From positions 1 through 64,000 of the forward strand of contig NZ_CCRF01000061.1 of the NCBI RefSeq assembly GCF_000751775.1: DNA of 64,000 nucleotides, read 5' to 3'. The notes beneath the pieces were generated by a model, which saw only the letters and a list, made by a program, of their open reading frames with translations, was not told where the DNA came from and ran no database searches. Position 1 is the first letter of the stretch, and the number at the start of each line of letters is the position of its first letter. The stretch comes from Caldibacillus thermoamylovorans. Its GTDB lineage: Bacteria > Bacillota > Bacilli > Bacillales > Caldibacillaceae. This document shows positions 51,027 through 61,050 of the stretch, in pieces. The translations under genes were made by a program, and so were the position numbers.

Positions 51027-51078
51027 AAAAAGGGCAGTCTGGAAAGTCGTCTATTGTACTTTCGGCTGCCCCTTTTAG
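51027..51078. terminator. Terminator after ctpA
   Basis: AAAAGGGCAGTCTGGAAAGT and ACTTTCGGCTGCCCCTTTT pair nearly fully around a 10-base loop. It is downstream of the minus-strand ctpA. Confidence 0.85.
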
Positions 51079-51088
51079 TTTGCCGTGT

Positions 51089-52576
51089 TTACTTTATTTT
51101 TTCGTTTAATATTTCCACTGATTTTGCGATTTGCGGGTCTTCCGCAATTAGTTTATTTCGCAATGCCTCCATAATTTGAACGGTTGTATCACCGGTTACA
51201 ACCCCTGTTTGTTCCAATCCGTGATCCTTTTGAAATTTGATGACTGCTGCTTCTGTCTCATCATCAAAAGCGCCGTCAATGGTGCCCGGTTGATATCCAA
51301 GAGCCTCAAGCATTTTTTCAATGGTTGAAACTTGTTCATTTATACTTTTCTTTTTCAACTCGACTCCGGGATCAACATAAGTTAAATTCGCATATTCCGG
51401 CATTTTCACTTCATAATCCGGTACAATTCCTTGCTCATTTATCCACTTTCCGCTTGGTGTTAACCATTTTGCGGTCGTCAATTTCAAGGTGGAGCCGTCA
51501 TTGTAACTAGCAGCCGTTTGTGCGGTCCCTTTTCCAAAAGTTTTTTCACCGACAATTGGTACCCCTGCTGATTCCTTCAAAGCACCGGCTAATATTTCCG
51601 ATGCACTCGCACTTCCGCCATCTACAACAGCAACTAGAGGAATATTAAAAGGTTCCTTCTGATTTGACAATTGACGGACTTTTTTACCATCATTTTTTTC
51701 CATTTGATAGATGACTTTCCCATTCGGCACAAATAAACTAGAAATTTCAATTGCTTGATCCAGTAAGCCTCCTGGATTTTGTCGTAAGTCTAAAATTAGT
51801 CCTTTCATTCCTTGCTTTTTCAACTCATTGATGTGTGATACGAGTTCCGTATAGGTTCGTTCAGAAAACATAGTGATCTGTATTTTTCCAATTTGACCAT
51901 CCAGCATCTCGCTATAAACCGTTTCGACCGGGATAACGTCACGAGTGATACTCAATTCAATTGGGTCAGTAACCCCCGGACGAGAAATTTTCAAATTGAC
52001 TTTCGTTCCTTTTTCACCGCGGATTAGGGAAACAGCTTCATTGGAACTCATTCCTTGAATACTTTTTCCATCCACTTCAAGGATGATATCATTAGCCTTA
52101 AGTCCTGCTTTTTCTGCCGGTGAACCTTTAATTGGAGCAACAATAACGATATGATCATCCTTTTGTTCGACCTGTGCGCCAATACCTTCAAAAGAGGACG
52201 AAATGGTCTCATTGAATTCTTCTGTTTCTGCGGATGTCATATAGTCCGAATAAGGGTCCCCTAGAGATTCCACCATCCCGTTAATGGCCCCTTCTATTAA
52301 TTTTTTATCATCCACTTTATGAATATAATTGGCTTTGATGCTTTCAAATGTTTCATATAGTTTTGTAAAATCTTTCCGATCCTGAATTTGAATTTTCTCC
52401 ACTACCTTTTCATCCCCAAAAGAAAGGACAAAAGCGGTCATTCCTGTCGTAAGTATTACGATAAGGAAAATTAGTATAATAAAATGAAATTTCTTTATTT
52501 TCATGTATTTATTTGGATCAACAGAATCGGTTTTATTTTCGGTATTTTTCTCTTCTATTTTTTCACCGTTATCCAC
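51089..52576 (-). CDS. ctpA: Carboxy-terminal processing protease (S41)
   Basis: A 495-residue serine protease. An N-terminal anchor (FIILIFLIVILTTGMTAFVL) places the rest outside. The PDZ domain (about 120-195) has GSPAEKAGLKANDIILEVDG. The S41 protease domain (about 205-390) has the catalytic serine in GGSASASEI and lysine in GEKTFGKGTAQ. A C-terminal peptidoglycan-binding domain (about 420-470) has LGYQPGTIDGAFDDETEAAV. The start is a GTG. CtpA precedes yodJ and deoD in B. subtilis as here, which supports the name. Confidence 0.92.
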   Translation of the reverse strand: MDNGEKIEEKNTENKTDSVDPNKYMKIKKFHFIILIFLIVILTTGMTAFVLSFGDEKVVEKIQIQDRKDFTKLYETFESIKANYIHKVDDKKLIEGAINGMVESLGDPYSDYMTSAETEEFNETISSSFEGIGAQVEQKDDHIVIVAPIKGSPAEKAGLKANDIILEVDGKSIQGMSSNEAVSLIRGEKGTKVNLKISRPGVTDPIELSITRDVIPVETVYSEMLDGQIGKIQITMFSERTYTELVSHINELKKQGMKGLILDLRQNPGGLLDQAIEISSLFVPNGKVIYQMEKNDGKKVRQLSNQKEPFNIPLVAVVDGGSASASEILAGALKESAGVPIVGEKTFGKGTAQTAASYNDGSTLKLTTAKWLTPSGKWINEQGIVPDYEVKMPEYANLTYVDPGVELKKKSINEQVSTIEKMLEALGYQPGTIDGAFDDETEAAVIKFQKDHGLEQTGVVTGDTTVQIMEALRNKLIAEDPQIAKSVEILNEKIK

Positions 52577-52655
52577 TCATTCTCACCACTTTCAAAAAAA
52601 CTAAATAATGAAACTGCAGGTATATTTCAATGCGAAACATTACACGGTTCAATGT

Positions 52656-53468
52656 CTAAACGGCTTTTGCATTTTGGAAAAATTCTTCCAATGTCCAATC
52701 GTTTTCATAAATAATTTTTGCCGTTTCTTCTCCAACATAGCGGAAATGCCAAGGCTCATATTGATATCCGGTGATTGCTTCTTTTCCTTTTGGATAGCGT
52801 AAGATAAAACCGAATTTATGAGCATTTTCTCTCAGCCATGTGCCTTCAGGGGTGCTTTCAAAGGACTCTACTAAATCAAGATTTGCACTCTCTGCCGAAA
52901 TATCCATGGCAAGTCCGGTTTGATGTTCACTTTGTCCAGGTATGGCAACAGCTTCCACTGCTTTTTCTTCACCTTTTGCTTCAACTTCTCTTTGAAAGAC
53001 TTCCGTTTGTCGCGTATAGGAACGATAACCGGATACAGCATACAAGGAAATTCCTTCAACTTCAGCTTGTTGAAACATTTTTTCCAAAGCACGAGCAGCT
53101 TCTTCCTTTAAATAGCTCTTTTCGATATCTAAAAACCGAACATTAGGTCTGACAAGATTAGCCGGAACATAATCTGCCGGTAAGTAAGCGGATTGTTTGT
53201 TTACAAGAATTAATAGATTATCCACATTTTGAATGACTTCTTTTCCATCTTGTTCTGCAACGATATTAAAGTACTTCTTATCTAATTTTATTGTGCCATC
53301 ATTTTCATCAGCGTTTTCCGGTGAATTTGACTGGTCATTTTCGGTTGTTTGTTCATTTGCCTGATGATTGTTGTTACTTTGCTTATTTTCTCCGGTTAAA
53401 TCATTAAGCGAGCAGCTCGTTAATAGTAATAGCATTCCGGTCAATACGGATATAATAATCGTTCTCAT
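52656..53468 (-). CDS. yodJ: D-alanyl-D-alanine carboxypeptidase lipoprotein YodJ
   Basis: A 270-residue lipoprotein of the VanY (peptidase M15B) family. The signal peptide ends in the lipobox LLTSC (C19). An acidic, Asn/Gln-rich linker follows to about residue 65. The catalytic zinc site is SEHQTGLAMDIS and WHFRYVG, with the substrate motif AVSGYRSYTRQTEVF. It cleaves the terminal D-Ala from cell-wall peptides outside the membrane. Position between ctpA and deoD matches yodJ of B. subtilis. Confidence 0.92.
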   Translation of the reverse strand: MRTIIISVLTGMLLLLTSCSLNDLTGENKQSNNNHQANEQTTENDQSNSPENADENDGTIKLDKKYFNIVAEQDGKEVIQNVDNLLILVNKQSAYLPADYVPANLVRPNVRFLDIEKSYLKEEAARALEKMFQQAEVEGISLYAVSGYRSYTRQTEVFQREVEAKGEEKAVEAVAIPGQSEHQTGLAMDISAESANLDLVESFESTPEGTWLRENAHKFGFILRYPKGKEAITGYQYEPWHFRYVGEETAKIIYENDWTLEEFFQNAKAV

Positions 53469-53822
53469 TTATTTTCTCACCTATTTTCCTTTTATTCAAC
53501 ATTTATCATTTTATCACTCTCCTGAAGCCTTGAACAGATAAATTTATTTTACTCATAAATACCAGTATTTCCCAACTTACCGTGTTGCATTTGGTTGCGA
53601 TGGCTTACGAAAGTGCTCCTTATGTACATATTTTTATTCTTCATCTTTCCTACTAGAAGTAAAACACTATCCGAAATTTATACATGAATATATAAAAAAG
53701 GCCGGTTTATGCAATAACCGGTTTCCAAATCAGAACACTATCTATCGATATATTATATCTGATTGAAGTTTCATCTTGAAAACCGACATTACAAAGCCAG
53801 CCCGTTTTAGCAAATTAAATAA
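53469..53822. other. Intergenic region between deoD and yodJ
   Basis: AT-rich without an ORF. At 53694-53730 there is a minus-strand hairpin AAACCGGTT/AACCGG ending in TTTTTT, the likely deoD terminator. AATCAGA and TCTGATT pair near 53737-53765. No other feature was found. Confidence 0.6.
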
Positions 53823-54527
53823 TTATTGAACAGCTGCTTCTAAAGCTACCTCAATCATGTCATTGAAGGTTAGTTGCCTTTCTTCGGCCGATGTGGCTTC
53901 ACCGGTTAAAATATGATCACTAACCGTCAAAATCGCCAATGCTTTCCGTCCAAATTTTGCAGCCAATGTATAAAGTGCAGCCGCCTCCATTTCAACGGCT
54001 AAAATACCATAGTTTGCCCATTTTTCATGTTCAGCATAATCATCGTAAAATAGATCGGCACTGAACACATTCCCAACTTTTAGATGCAAACCTTTTTGGA
54101 TTCCGGCATCGTAAGCATTTTTCAACAACTCAAAATTGGCTGTTGGGGCATAATCGACCGCACCGCCAAAAATTTTCCGATTGATTTGTGAGTCTGTTGA
54201 GGCTGACATGGCTAAAATAACGTCACGAACCTTTACATCTTTTTGAATCGCCCCGCATGTACCAACACGGATTAAATTTTGAACGTTATAGCTTTGCATA
54301 AGTTCTGTTATGTAGATTGAGATTGATGGGATACCCATACCCGTTCCTTGTACGGACACTCTTTTTCCTTTATAGGTTCCCGTAAATCCTAGCATATTAC
54401 GAACTTCATTATAACAGACCGGGTTTTCTAAAAAATTCTCGGCAATATATTTCGCACGTAACGGGTCTCCAGGTAGCAATATTGTTTCAGCAATTTCATT
54501 TTCTTTTGCACCAATATGCGTACTCAT
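53823..54527 (-). CDS. deoD: Purine-nucleoside phosphorylase DeoD
   Basis: A 234-residue hexameric PNP of the DeoD type. It releases purine bases from (deoxy)nucleosides with phosphate. Motifs are [40 protein letters not shown] and the substrate-binding [15 protein letters not shown]. The catalytic aspartate lies in [20 protein letters not shown] precedes the ATG. It follows the position of deoD in the ctpA-yodJ-deoD block. Confidence 0.96.
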   Translation of the reverse strand: MSTHIGAKENEIAETILLPGDPLRAKYIAENFLENPVCYNEVRNMLGFTGTYKGKRVSVQGTGMGIPSISIYITELMQSYNVQNLIRVGTCGAIQKDVKVRDVILAMSASTDSQINRKIFGGAVDYAPTANFELLKNAYDAGIQKGLHLKVGNVFSADLFYDDYAEHEKWANYGILAVEMEAAALYTLAAKFGRKALAILTVSDHILTGEATSAEERQLTFNDMIEVALEAAVQ

Positions 54528-54685
54528 CTAAAATTCCTCCTTTAATGATCCTATACTATTATTGACACATTCAATATACCATATTAAAAGAGGCAATGTT
54601 GAATTTTTTCAATAAAAATTAGGATATTTATGAACAAATCATTCCATCATAAAAGAGAAGGAATTTTTGAAAGGGAGGAATAAAC

Positions 54686-54814
54686 TTGGGTAAAAAGCAT
54701 CGGAACCGAATTAACCAGCCAAAGAAAAAAAATAACATTTCGGAAGAGGCTTTAATCGCAGAACAGGAAGCACATGGAAAAGATATTTACTCAGCTGAAA
54801 AAAGGAAAGGTTAA
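54686..54814 (+). CDS. Small charged protein (42 residues)
   Basis: A short ORF starting at a TTG after GGGAGGAATAAAC. The N-terminus is basic (GKKHRNRINQPKKKNN), and the C-terminus is mixed charge (ISEEALIAEQEAHGKDIYSA). It is terminated by a strong hairpin 11 bases later, which supports it as a real transcription unit. It is similar in style to small spore-related proteins, but no family is recognised. Confidence 0.5.
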   Translation: MGKKHRNRINQPKKKNNISEEALIAEQEAHGKDIYSAEKRKG

Positions 54815-54824
54815 CTGATAAATG

Positions 54825-54866
54825 ATTAAAGTCCTATGCAAGCTGCAACCTTCATAGGACTTTAAG
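54825..54866. terminator. Bidirectional terminator after the 42-residue gene
   Basis: TTAAAGTCCTATG and CATAGGACTTTAA form a 13-bp stem around a loop of about 14 bases. Confidence 0.85.
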
Positions 54867-54889
54867 ATATTAAAATGGCAAGCAATAAA

Positions 54890-55663
54890 TCAATGGGTGT
54901 AACGTGATATAACATCTTGAAGTTTGTGTTTCATGTTGGCTAGATCATTAGATGTAACCGTGAGACGGACTTTCGATTCGTCCATCTCGAGAACCTCGGA
55001 AAAAAGAGAAGTCAAACCGCGAGCCTTTCGATCAACTTCCATTAATATGTCAACTTGATGTTCGGACTGATTAAAAAATGTCATTTCCAGTTCATCTAAT
55101 TTACCACGGAACGGGCCGGAATATGGTACAAATTCAAATTCTTGAATAATTGGTAAACTTGTCCGTAAAAAACGCGGTGCTGCTTCACAATCGACATTTC
55201 GAAGTCTGAAACCTATATCATATATCGAATTAATGACAGCTGCCGCTAAATTCCCCGGATCAACTTTAATGTAGTCCTTGTCGGTCGGATCTACGGAACT
55301 TTTTATATCTGCACCGGTGGCAACCCATATTTTTGTTTTTCCGTATGTGACAGGTGTATCATAAGGTAATTGAAAAGAAAACGGAATCTCTTTGAGTGCT
55401 CCGGGTTTGATGGTGAAAGATTCAGAGATAAAAAAATGTCCGATATTCGCTACATCTGTTACCTTCCGATCGTCCGTTTCCCTGATAAAATTTGTGTATA
55501 CATTTAAGTATAGGGAATCAATATTTTGTTCGACATTTCCCCCTCTCACTTCGATAATCCCGCTGATCATTTCTCCCGGTTTCAAACGATCCTTTTCTAA
55601 TTTCGTGTCAATTTGTGCACTACCGATCCCGACACTGGCGAGCATTTTATTGAAAAATGACAT
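54890..55663 (-). CDS. spo0M: Sporulation-control protein Spo0M
   Basis: A 257-residue arrestin-like protein of the Spo0M family. The start MSFFNKMLASVGIGSAQIDT is characteristic. SIIEVRGGNVEQ-like and IPFSFQLPYDTPVTYGKTKI segments fit the N-terminal arrestin-fold. In B. subtilis it controls an early stage of sporulation and interacts with the cytoskeleton; the mechanism is not known. The inverted repeat GTATTCG/CGAATAC lies 22-45 bases upstream. GGAAGGAG precedes the ATG. Confidence 0.92.
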   Translation of the reverse strand: MSFFNKMLASVGIGSAQIDTKLEKDRLKPGEMISGIIEVRGGNVEQNIDSLYLNVYTNFIRETDDRKVTDVANIGHFFISESFTIKPGALKEIPFSFQLPYDTPVTYGKTKIWVATGADIKSSVDPTDKDYIKVDPGNLAAAVINSIYDIGFRLRNVDCEAAPRFLRTSLPIIQEFEFVPYSGPFRGKLDELEMTFFNQSEHQVDILMEVDRKARGLTSLFSEVLEMDESKVRLTVTSNDLANMKHKLQDVISRYTH

Positions 55664-55684
55664 CTATAAAACTCCTTCCCAATT

Positions 55685-55708
55685 GTATTCGCTTATTTAT
55701 ACGAATAC
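55685..55708. repeat. Inverted repeat upstream of spo0M
   Basis: GTATTCG and CGAATAC are perfect 7-base arms with a 10-base spacer, 22 bases before the start codon. It could be an operator or a small mRNA hairpin. Confidence 0.4.
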
Positions 55709-55797
55709 TTTGGCCGGAAGTTCCTATTTTTTTATATTATTTTTAAAGTAACAATCAGCAGGAAGAGTCGAAATCCCCCGCTGATTGAAGTTTCACT

Positions 55798-56457
55798 TTA
55801 CTCATTGTTTTGAAAACGGTGTTTGGACAATGCTTCCAATTTTTTCAGGATTTCTTTCATCTTTTTTTGATAACCGGACTCACCAAAATTTAAATATAAA
55901 TATTGATAGTCATTATAAAGATCGAGTAAAGAATCAATATTTTCCATATCCTGTTTACGATTTTGCATTTTTTGCGATGCGATTAATAAAGGGCTTTTTT
56001 TACCCTGTTGCTTTTTGGCATTTAATAATTTCTTTGCATTTTCCTCATTTGTTATATAAGTTAACTCATCTTCTCCCGCTTCAACCCAAGCTCCATCATA
56101 AAGTCGTGAACATTCATAAATAAAATCTTCCCATGCTGAATCTTTATACCTCCAGATTTCTGCCCGAAAGCCGATTATAACAAATAAATCTTGCCCGTAG
56201 CCATTAACCCGAACAATATCTCCAAACTGGAAACGATATTCGATTTGAACATTTTCCTGTTTCTGTAAAATAATGTTTTTCTTATGGTCCTTCCAAGCCA
56301 GCAAATTCTTTTCAAAATACAAATCGTGGCTGTCCTTCACTTGATAAAACCATTCTCCACCAATTTGGTAAATTTTGTTGATTTCCGAAACCAAACCGTT
56401 TTGATCGATTGCCACACGATCACCTATATGAAACTTTGGTTGCTCATGTTTCGACAT
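55798..56457 (-). CDS. YodN-like hypothetical protein
   Basis: A 219-residue soluble protein. The first 50 residues contain KFHIGDRVAIDQNGLVSEIN and YQIGGEWFYQVKDSHDLYFE, with a second similar segment (FQFGDIVRVNGYGQDLFVII), so it holds two SH3-like barrel motifs. The C-terminal half is helical and charged (KKMKEILKKLEALSKHRFQN). The place between spo0M and yozE fits yodN in B. subtilis, but the match is not proven. The function is unknown. Confidence 0.6.
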   Translation of the reverse strand: MSKHEQPKFHIGDRVAIDQNGLVSEINKIYQIGGEWFYQVKDSHDLYFEKNLLAWKDHKKNIILQKQENVQIEYRFQFGDIVRVNGYGQDLFVIIGFRAEIWRYKDSAWEDFIYECSRLYDGAWVEAGEDELTYITNEENAKKLLNAKKQQGKKSPLLIASQKMQNRKQDMENIDSLLDLYNDYQYLYLNFGESGYQKKMKEILKKLEALSKHRFQNNE

Positions 56458-56664
56458 TCCCCCTATCCCTCACTCTCTCGCTGTTTCTCTATTATATGCA
56501 TGGAGGAAACATGATGAAACACGAACGAGATTCGAGTACAATAGGCGATACCACTAAATAATGATAACTTGACTTTTTATGTCCGCTTTTTTGATCAAGC
56601 ACTGATTGTAAAAAAGGGGATCGGAATTTTGAATCATTTTGACTCAATCCAATCACCCTTCATT

Positions 56665-56889
56665 TCATTTATCTTCTATTTCTTTATATAACTCCCAAGC
56701 CCGATCAAAAGTAGTCATTGATGGTAAATAGTCACCGTTCATTTCCAAATAGCGACTCAACTCATCATAGTCGGTTGAACTTTTCGGAAAACCGTGATCA
56801 AGAAATGCATCATTTGCAAATTTTGCCATTTCATCCTTTGCCCCGGCATTACGATATCTCATTAAAAAATGATAAAAAGATTTTGCCAT
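56665..56889 (-). CDS. yozE: YozE-family protein (UPF0346)
   Basis: A 74-residue protein closely like B. subtilis YozE. The ATG at 56889 follows GGAAGGAAAGG. The sequence KSFYHFLMRYRNAGAKDEMA and FANDAFLDHGFPKSSTDYDE is diagnostic of the family, which folds as a SAM-like helical bundle. The function is not known. It is next to msrBA here; the gap to msrB is 50 bases, and the gene is downstream of it on the same strand. Confidence 0.92.
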   Translation of the reverse strand: MAKSFYHFLMRYRNAGAKDEMAKFANDAFLDHGFPKSSTDYDELSRYLEMNGDYLPSMTTFDRAWELYKEIEDK

Positions 56890-56939
56890 TTGCCTTTCCT
56901 TCCTAAAGTTTGTCTTTCTAACCAACATGATTTTTTCAG

Positions 56940-57371
56940 TCAATCAAACAATTTTTTATATTGTCCGTATCCTTCCTTTTCCAAATCTTTCTTTGGAATA
57001 AATCGTAAGGCAGCCGAATTAATACAATAACGTAATCCGGTTGGTCCCGGTCCGTCCGGAAATACATGTCCTAAATGGGCATCACTCGTCTTCCCTCGAA
57101 CTTCTGTGCGAATCATCTGATGGCTCGTATCCATCTTTTCCATCATTTCTTCATCATCAATCGGTTTTGTGAAACTCGGCCAACCGCATCCGGCATCATA
57201 TTTATCTTTTGAACTGAAAAGCGGTTTTCCGGAAATAATATCAACATAAATTCCTTCTTCAAAGTGGTCCCAATATTCATTATGATATGGCGGCTCCGTT
57301 CCGTTGTTCTGGGTTACCTCATATGCAAGCGGCGAAAGTTTTTTCTTTAATTCATCCTTTGATGATGGCAT
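56940..57371 (-). CDS. msrB: Peptide methionine (R)-S-oxide reductase
   Basis: A 143-residue MsrB that reduces the R-epimer of methionine sulfoxide. The catalytic cysteine is in [13 protein letters not shown]. Other conserved parts are [13 protein letters not shown] and [20 protein letters not shown]. The zinc-binding CxxC pairs of other MsrB forms are absent, as in B. subtilis. Its ATG overlaps the msrA stop by one base, so the two are translated together. Confidence 0.95.
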   Translation of the reverse strand: MPSSKDELKKKLSPLAYEVTQNNGTEPPYHNEYWDHFEEGIYVDIISGKPLFSSKDKYDAGCGWPSFTKPIDDEEMMEKMDTSHQMIRTEVRGKTSDAHLGHVFPDGPGPTGLRYCINSAALRFIPKKDLEKEGYGQYKKLFD

Positions 57372-57907
57372 TATTTATCCCTCCAATGTTTTTCGATAAA
57401 TGTCGCTCTTCCCGAACCAATAAAATATCGCTTGTAATGCTCAGGATTTTTTTTGTAATAGTCCTGATGGTATTCCTCTGCTTCAAAAAAATCGTTTGCA
57501 GGTAATATTTTTGTGGCAATTGGTTTATGAAAGCGTCCACTTTTCTCTAGCGCTTGCTTTGATTGTTCAGCTTTTTGCTTTTGTTCATCATTCAAATAAA
57601 AGATTGCGGTCTGGTAGGATTGCCCCCGATCATAAAACTGACCGCCGGGATCAGTCGGATCAATTTGTTGCCAAAAAATATCAAGTAATTGCTCATAAGA
57701 TATGATGGACGGATCATAAGTAATTTGGACCGCTTCATAATGACCCGTTGTCCCTAGACAAACTTCTTCATATGTCGGGTTTGGAAGAACTCCTCCCGTA
57801 TATCCGGATACCACTTTCTTAATACCCGGCCATTGGTCAAAAGGTTTTACCATACACCAAAAGCAACCCCCTGCAAAAATTGCCTGCTCATATTTATTAC
57901 TTGTCAT
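57371..57907 (-). CDS. msrA: Peptide methionine (S)-S-oxide reductase, second copy
   Basis: A 178-residue MsrA. The ATG at 57907 follows GAGGGGTGG. The catalytic cysteine is in [51 protein letters not shown] and [10 protein letters not shown] are conserved. It is in operon with msrB (TAATG overlap). It is a paralogue of the stand-alone msrA at 22.1 kb, from which it differs at many positions, so the duplication is not recent. Confidence 0.95.
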   Translation of the reverse strand: MTSNKYEQAIFAGGCFWCMVKPFDQWPGIKKVVSGYTGGVLPNPTYEEVCLGTTGHYEAVQITYDPSIISYEQLLDIFWQQIDPTDPGGQFYDRGQSYQTAIFYLNDEQKQKAEQSKQALEKSGRFHKPIATKILPANDFFEAEEYHQDYYKKNPEHYKRYFIGSGRATFIEKHWRDK

Positions 57908-58129
57908 TTTACCACCCCTCACTCGTGCTTTTTGGTTCTTTATATTTTAGCAAAAATGACTTAAACGTGTAAAAACATTCGATTGATTGCATGTGTAACG
58001 TATTTATTGTTCCTTTGCCATGCTGTAAAAATTGCCATCAATAGCGAAAATGTTATTTCCCTTCCTTAATTTATTTTGTTAATATATCTTTAGATTACTC
58101 GTCCTGATGGTTTGAAAGGAGAAACAATA

Positions 58130-59503
58130 TTGTCAATTCAATTACCCGAAGCTTTTATTACAAAAATGAAAAATTTACTTAAAGAAGAAACTGCAATGTT
58201 TTTAAAAACCTATCAAGATGAACGGACAGCAGGCTTACGACTAAATCCGCTAAAAATTACGAATGAAAAGTGGGAAAGCATCAGCCCATTTCCGATTGAA
58301 AAAATCCCCTTTACCGATTACGGATATTATTATCATTACCAACAAGATGAACCCGGAAAACATCCGTACCATAGAGCCGGACTTTATTATATTCAAGAAC
58401 CTAGTGCCATGTCTGTAGCTCGATTGCTTGATGCTAAACCAACTGACAAAGTGTTGGATTTATGTGCAGCACCAGGCGGGAAATCAACCCAAATCGGCTG
58501 TGCCATGGAAAGTAGAGGTTTACTCATTTCAAATGAGATCCATCCGAAACGGGCAAAAGCACTTTCCGAAAATATTGAACGGTTTGGGCTAACGAATACA
58601 GTCGTCACAAATGAAACACCGGAGCGACTTTCGCAACATTTTCCGTTTTATTTTGACAAAATTCTACTTGATGCTCCGTGCTCGGGAGAAGGTATGTTTC
58701 GAAAAGATGAGGAAGCAAGGCAATATTGGAGCCAGGAGCATGTAGAACTTTGCCGGGAAAGACAGCTGGAGATTCTTGACTCCGCCTATCAAATGTTAAA
58801 GGAAAACGGAATTCTCGTATATTCAACCTGTACGTTCTCACCCGAAGAAAATGAACAAGTCATTGAAACATTTCTTAACAAATATCCGGACATGGAATTG
58901 TTAACAATCGAAAAACGAAATGGGATCGAAGGCGGCCGCCCTGAATGGACAAAATACCGGTTATCGGAAGTGGAAAAATGCGCCAGACTTTGGCCGCATA
59001 AATTAAAGGGAGAAGGTCATTTTGCGGCCAAGCTCATAAAAACTTCCACAACCCCGGAAAGTCCGACCAAGCCATTCAAATCGAAGAAAAAGCAAGATTG
59101 GCAAGACTATTGTTTATTTGAAAAGGAATATTTGCAACAGGTGAACTGGAAAAATTTACACGTATTAGGGTCTGTCATTCATTCGCTTCCCGATGAATGT
59201 CCGGATTTAAGCGGGTTAAGAGTCATACGTGCCGGCCTCCACCTGGGAGAATTAAAGAAAAACCGATTTGAGCCAAACCATGCCCTCGCCCTTGCATTAA
59301 TGAAAAATCAATGCCGGCAAACAATCGATTTGTCTTTAGAAGGCGAGGATTGGCAACGATATTTAAAAGGCGAAACTTTGAAAGGAACGGGACAATATAA
59401 AGGATGGGTACTGATGACGATTAACGGTTTTCCGCTCGGTTGGGGAAAAGAATCGAATGGAATTATCAAAAACCTTTATCCCAAAGGGTTACGGATTATG
59501 TAA
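58130..59503 (+). CDS. RsmF-type rRNA (cytosine-C5) methyltransferase
   Basis: A 457-residue SAM-dependent m5C methyltransferase of the RsmB/RsmF group. The start is a TTG at 58130, 8 bases after AAAGGAG. The SAM site is DLCAAPGGKSTQI. The two catalytic cysteines lie in LDAPCSGEGMF and YSTCTFSPEEN. The C-terminal part (about 310-457) is a PUA-like RNA-binding region. It should methylate a cytosine in 16S rRNA; the exact position is not fixed. It is convergent with ypmS, with a terminator shared. Confidence 0.9.
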   Translation: MSIQLPEAFITKMKNLLKEETAMFLKTYQDERTAGLRLNPLKITNEKWESISPFPIEKIPFTDYGYYYHYQQDEPGKHPYHRAGLYYIQEPSAMSVARLLDAKPTDKVLDLCAAPGGKSTQIGCAMESRGLLISNEIHPKRAKALSENIERFGLTNTVVTNETPERLSQHFPFYFDKILLDAPCSGEGMFRKDEEARQYWSQEHVELCRERQLEILDSAYQMLKENGILVYSTCTFSPEENEQVIETFLNKYPDMELLTIEKRNGIEGGRPEWTKYRLSEVEKCARLWPHKLKGEGHFAAKLIKTSTTPESPTKPFKSKKKQDWQDYCLFEKEYLQQVNWKNLHVLGSVIHSLPDECPDLSGLRVIRAGLHLGELKKNRFEPNHALALALMKNQCRQTIDLSLEGEDWQRYLKGETLKGTGQYKGWVLMTINGFPLGWGKESNGIIKNLYPKGLRIM

Positions 59504-59511
59504 GAATAGTA

Positions 59512-59539
59512 GAAAAGCGCAGAAGGCTGCGCTTTTCTT
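59512..59539. terminator. Bidirectional terminator between the RsmF-type gene and ypmS
   Basis: Perfect 12-bp stem AGAAAAGCGCAG / CTGCGCTTTTCT with a 4-base loop. Confidence 0.92.
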
Positions 59540-60119
59540 AATAAACAAGCAATGAAAATGAAATATCATCATTTTTCAGGTCAAAGGTATTGGCATGAAT
59601 GTGTAATTGATTTTTCAATTTGATATCCGTTAAATGGATGTAAATAATTTTTTCATTAGGGAAAATTTCCACCCATTTTGGGAAGTGATAATTATTTTTG
59701 ATAAAATTCATCACATATCTTGACGGCAATTGTAATTTCCCGATATGGATCGTATTTTGCGATAAAATCAAATCACCATTTTCCAGTGCTTTTGGTTCGA
59801 AGGTTAATTTCATTTCAACATTCTGGTCAAAAACCGGTAACGTTCCATATAACTCCACTTCATCATTTAAATACACTTTATAATCAATCGGACTATCCGC
59901 ATTCTCTTTTTCAATGAAGTCGTTAATCAAAATATTTAAGTCCTGTTTGTTTGCCGTAACCGTTAGACTTGCCTGACTTTTTTTAGACACTCCATTCTCA
60001 CCGGTAAGTGAATCACCGCCTGCCGGAAGAAAAACCATCGTGAAAAGGAAAACAATGATTACGATATTTATAATAAGCAACGTAAAAAAGGCTGTTTTCC
60101 ACGTAAACTTTTTACTCAT
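59538..60119 (-). CDS. ypmS: YpmS-like DUF2140 membrane protein
   Basis: A 193-residue protein with one N-terminal membrane helix (AFFTLLIINIVIIVFLFTMV) and an outside domain of the YpmS/DUF2140 family. Conserved parts are VTANKQDLNILINDFI, KLTFEPKALENGDLILSQ and LPSRYVMNFIKNNYHFPKWV. It is 19 bases after ypmR, the same order as ypmR-ypmS in B. subtilis. The function is unknown; the domain may bind lipids. Confidence 0.9.
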   Translation of the reverse strand: MSKKFTWKTAFFTLLIINIVIIVFLFTMVFLPAGGDSLTGENGVSKKSQASLTVTANKQDLNILINDFIEKENADSPIDYKVYLNDEVELYGTLPVFDQNVEMKLTFEPKALENGDLILSQNTIHIGKLQLPSRYVMNFIKNNYHFPKWVEIFPNEKIIYIHLTDIKLKNQLHIHANTFDLKNDDISFSLLVY

Positions 60120-60138
60120 CGATAACCTCTCTTTTCTA

Positions 60139-60960
60139 TCAATCCCATTTTTTTATACCTTGATTTTTCAATATAGCTGAAAATACTTCTTTGCTAATCC
60201 GTTCATACCCCTTATTGTTCGGATGGAAATGATCCTCATACAATAAATTTTCATCCGGATTAGTGAAAATAGGTGATACATTGACAAAAATCGCATGATC
60301 ATATTGCTCAACAACTTCCCGGGCAGCTGTATTCCAGTCTTCCATAATGGCATCAAATTCTTTAATCTCTTGAAACCATTCCGAAAATGGATTATATAAC
60401 CCGATCAAAACAATAATCGCATCCGGATTAGCGGTCGTAATTTCCGATAATATTGAATTTAACCGTTTTTCATAACCGACTAATTCTGTTTCAAATTGAT
60501 TTATTTGTAAATTCGAAATATGATTGCTGACAATTTTCATAATATCATTTCCACCAATGGTAATTAATACCATATCTGCCTTGTTAATTGACTCCTTAAC
60601 TTCATTCGTTTTGAGCCGTTCCAATAACTGGTCTGAGCGCTGACCTTTAATACCAAGATTGGTAACTTGCACATCTTTAACCCCTTTTAATGTTACCAAG
60701 TCTTCCTGTAAATATTTTAAATACCCACCCTGATTTGTCGTATCGCCAACCCCTTGAGTCAGTGAATCGCCAATTGCCGTAACGTGCATGGTTGAAGGGA
60801 TAAAATCAACGGGCAATTTCGTTTTTTTATTGTCGGAATAGATTTCCCTGAGCGGTTGAGTTGATACAGAATTTGCTTGAGTGGAAAAAATGAAATAACC
60901 AAAAGTGGAAATCAAAACGACAGCAAATATTGTGAAGGTGATTTTTTTCAATCTTTTCAC
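60139..60960 (-). CDS. ypmR: SGNH/GDSL-type esterase YpmR
   Basis: A 273-residue SGNH hydrolase with an N-terminal signal or anchor (ITFTIFAVVLISTFGYFIF). Block I is TAIGDSLTQGVGD with the nucleophile serine. Block III is ITIGGNDIM. The catalytic Asp-X-X-His is EDHFHPNNKG. It should cleave ester bonds in lipids or cell-wall substrates outside the membrane. The start is a GTG at 60960 or a TTG three codons later, which fits the GTAGGTG site better. It precedes ypmS. Confidence 0.9.
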   Translation of the reverse strand: MKRLKKITFTIFAVVLISTFGYFIFSTQANSVSTQPLREIYSDNKKTKLPVDFIPSTMHVTAIGDSLTQGVGDTTNQGGYLKYLQEDLVTLKGVKDVQVTNLGIKGQRSDQLLERLKTNEVKESINKADMVLITIGGNDIMKIVSNHISNLQINQFETELVGYEKRLNSILSEITTANPDAIIVLIGLYNPFSEWFQEIKEFDAIMEDWNTAAREVVEQYDHAIFVNVSPIFTNPDENLLYEDHFHPNNKGYERISKEVFSAILKNQGIKKWD

Positions 60961-61050
60961 CTACTTATAATAGTTTAATAAAATTGTATTTTTATTATAT
61001 CATATTCATATTGGAAAAAAGAACATGCAGCAAGATGATGCCGCATGCAA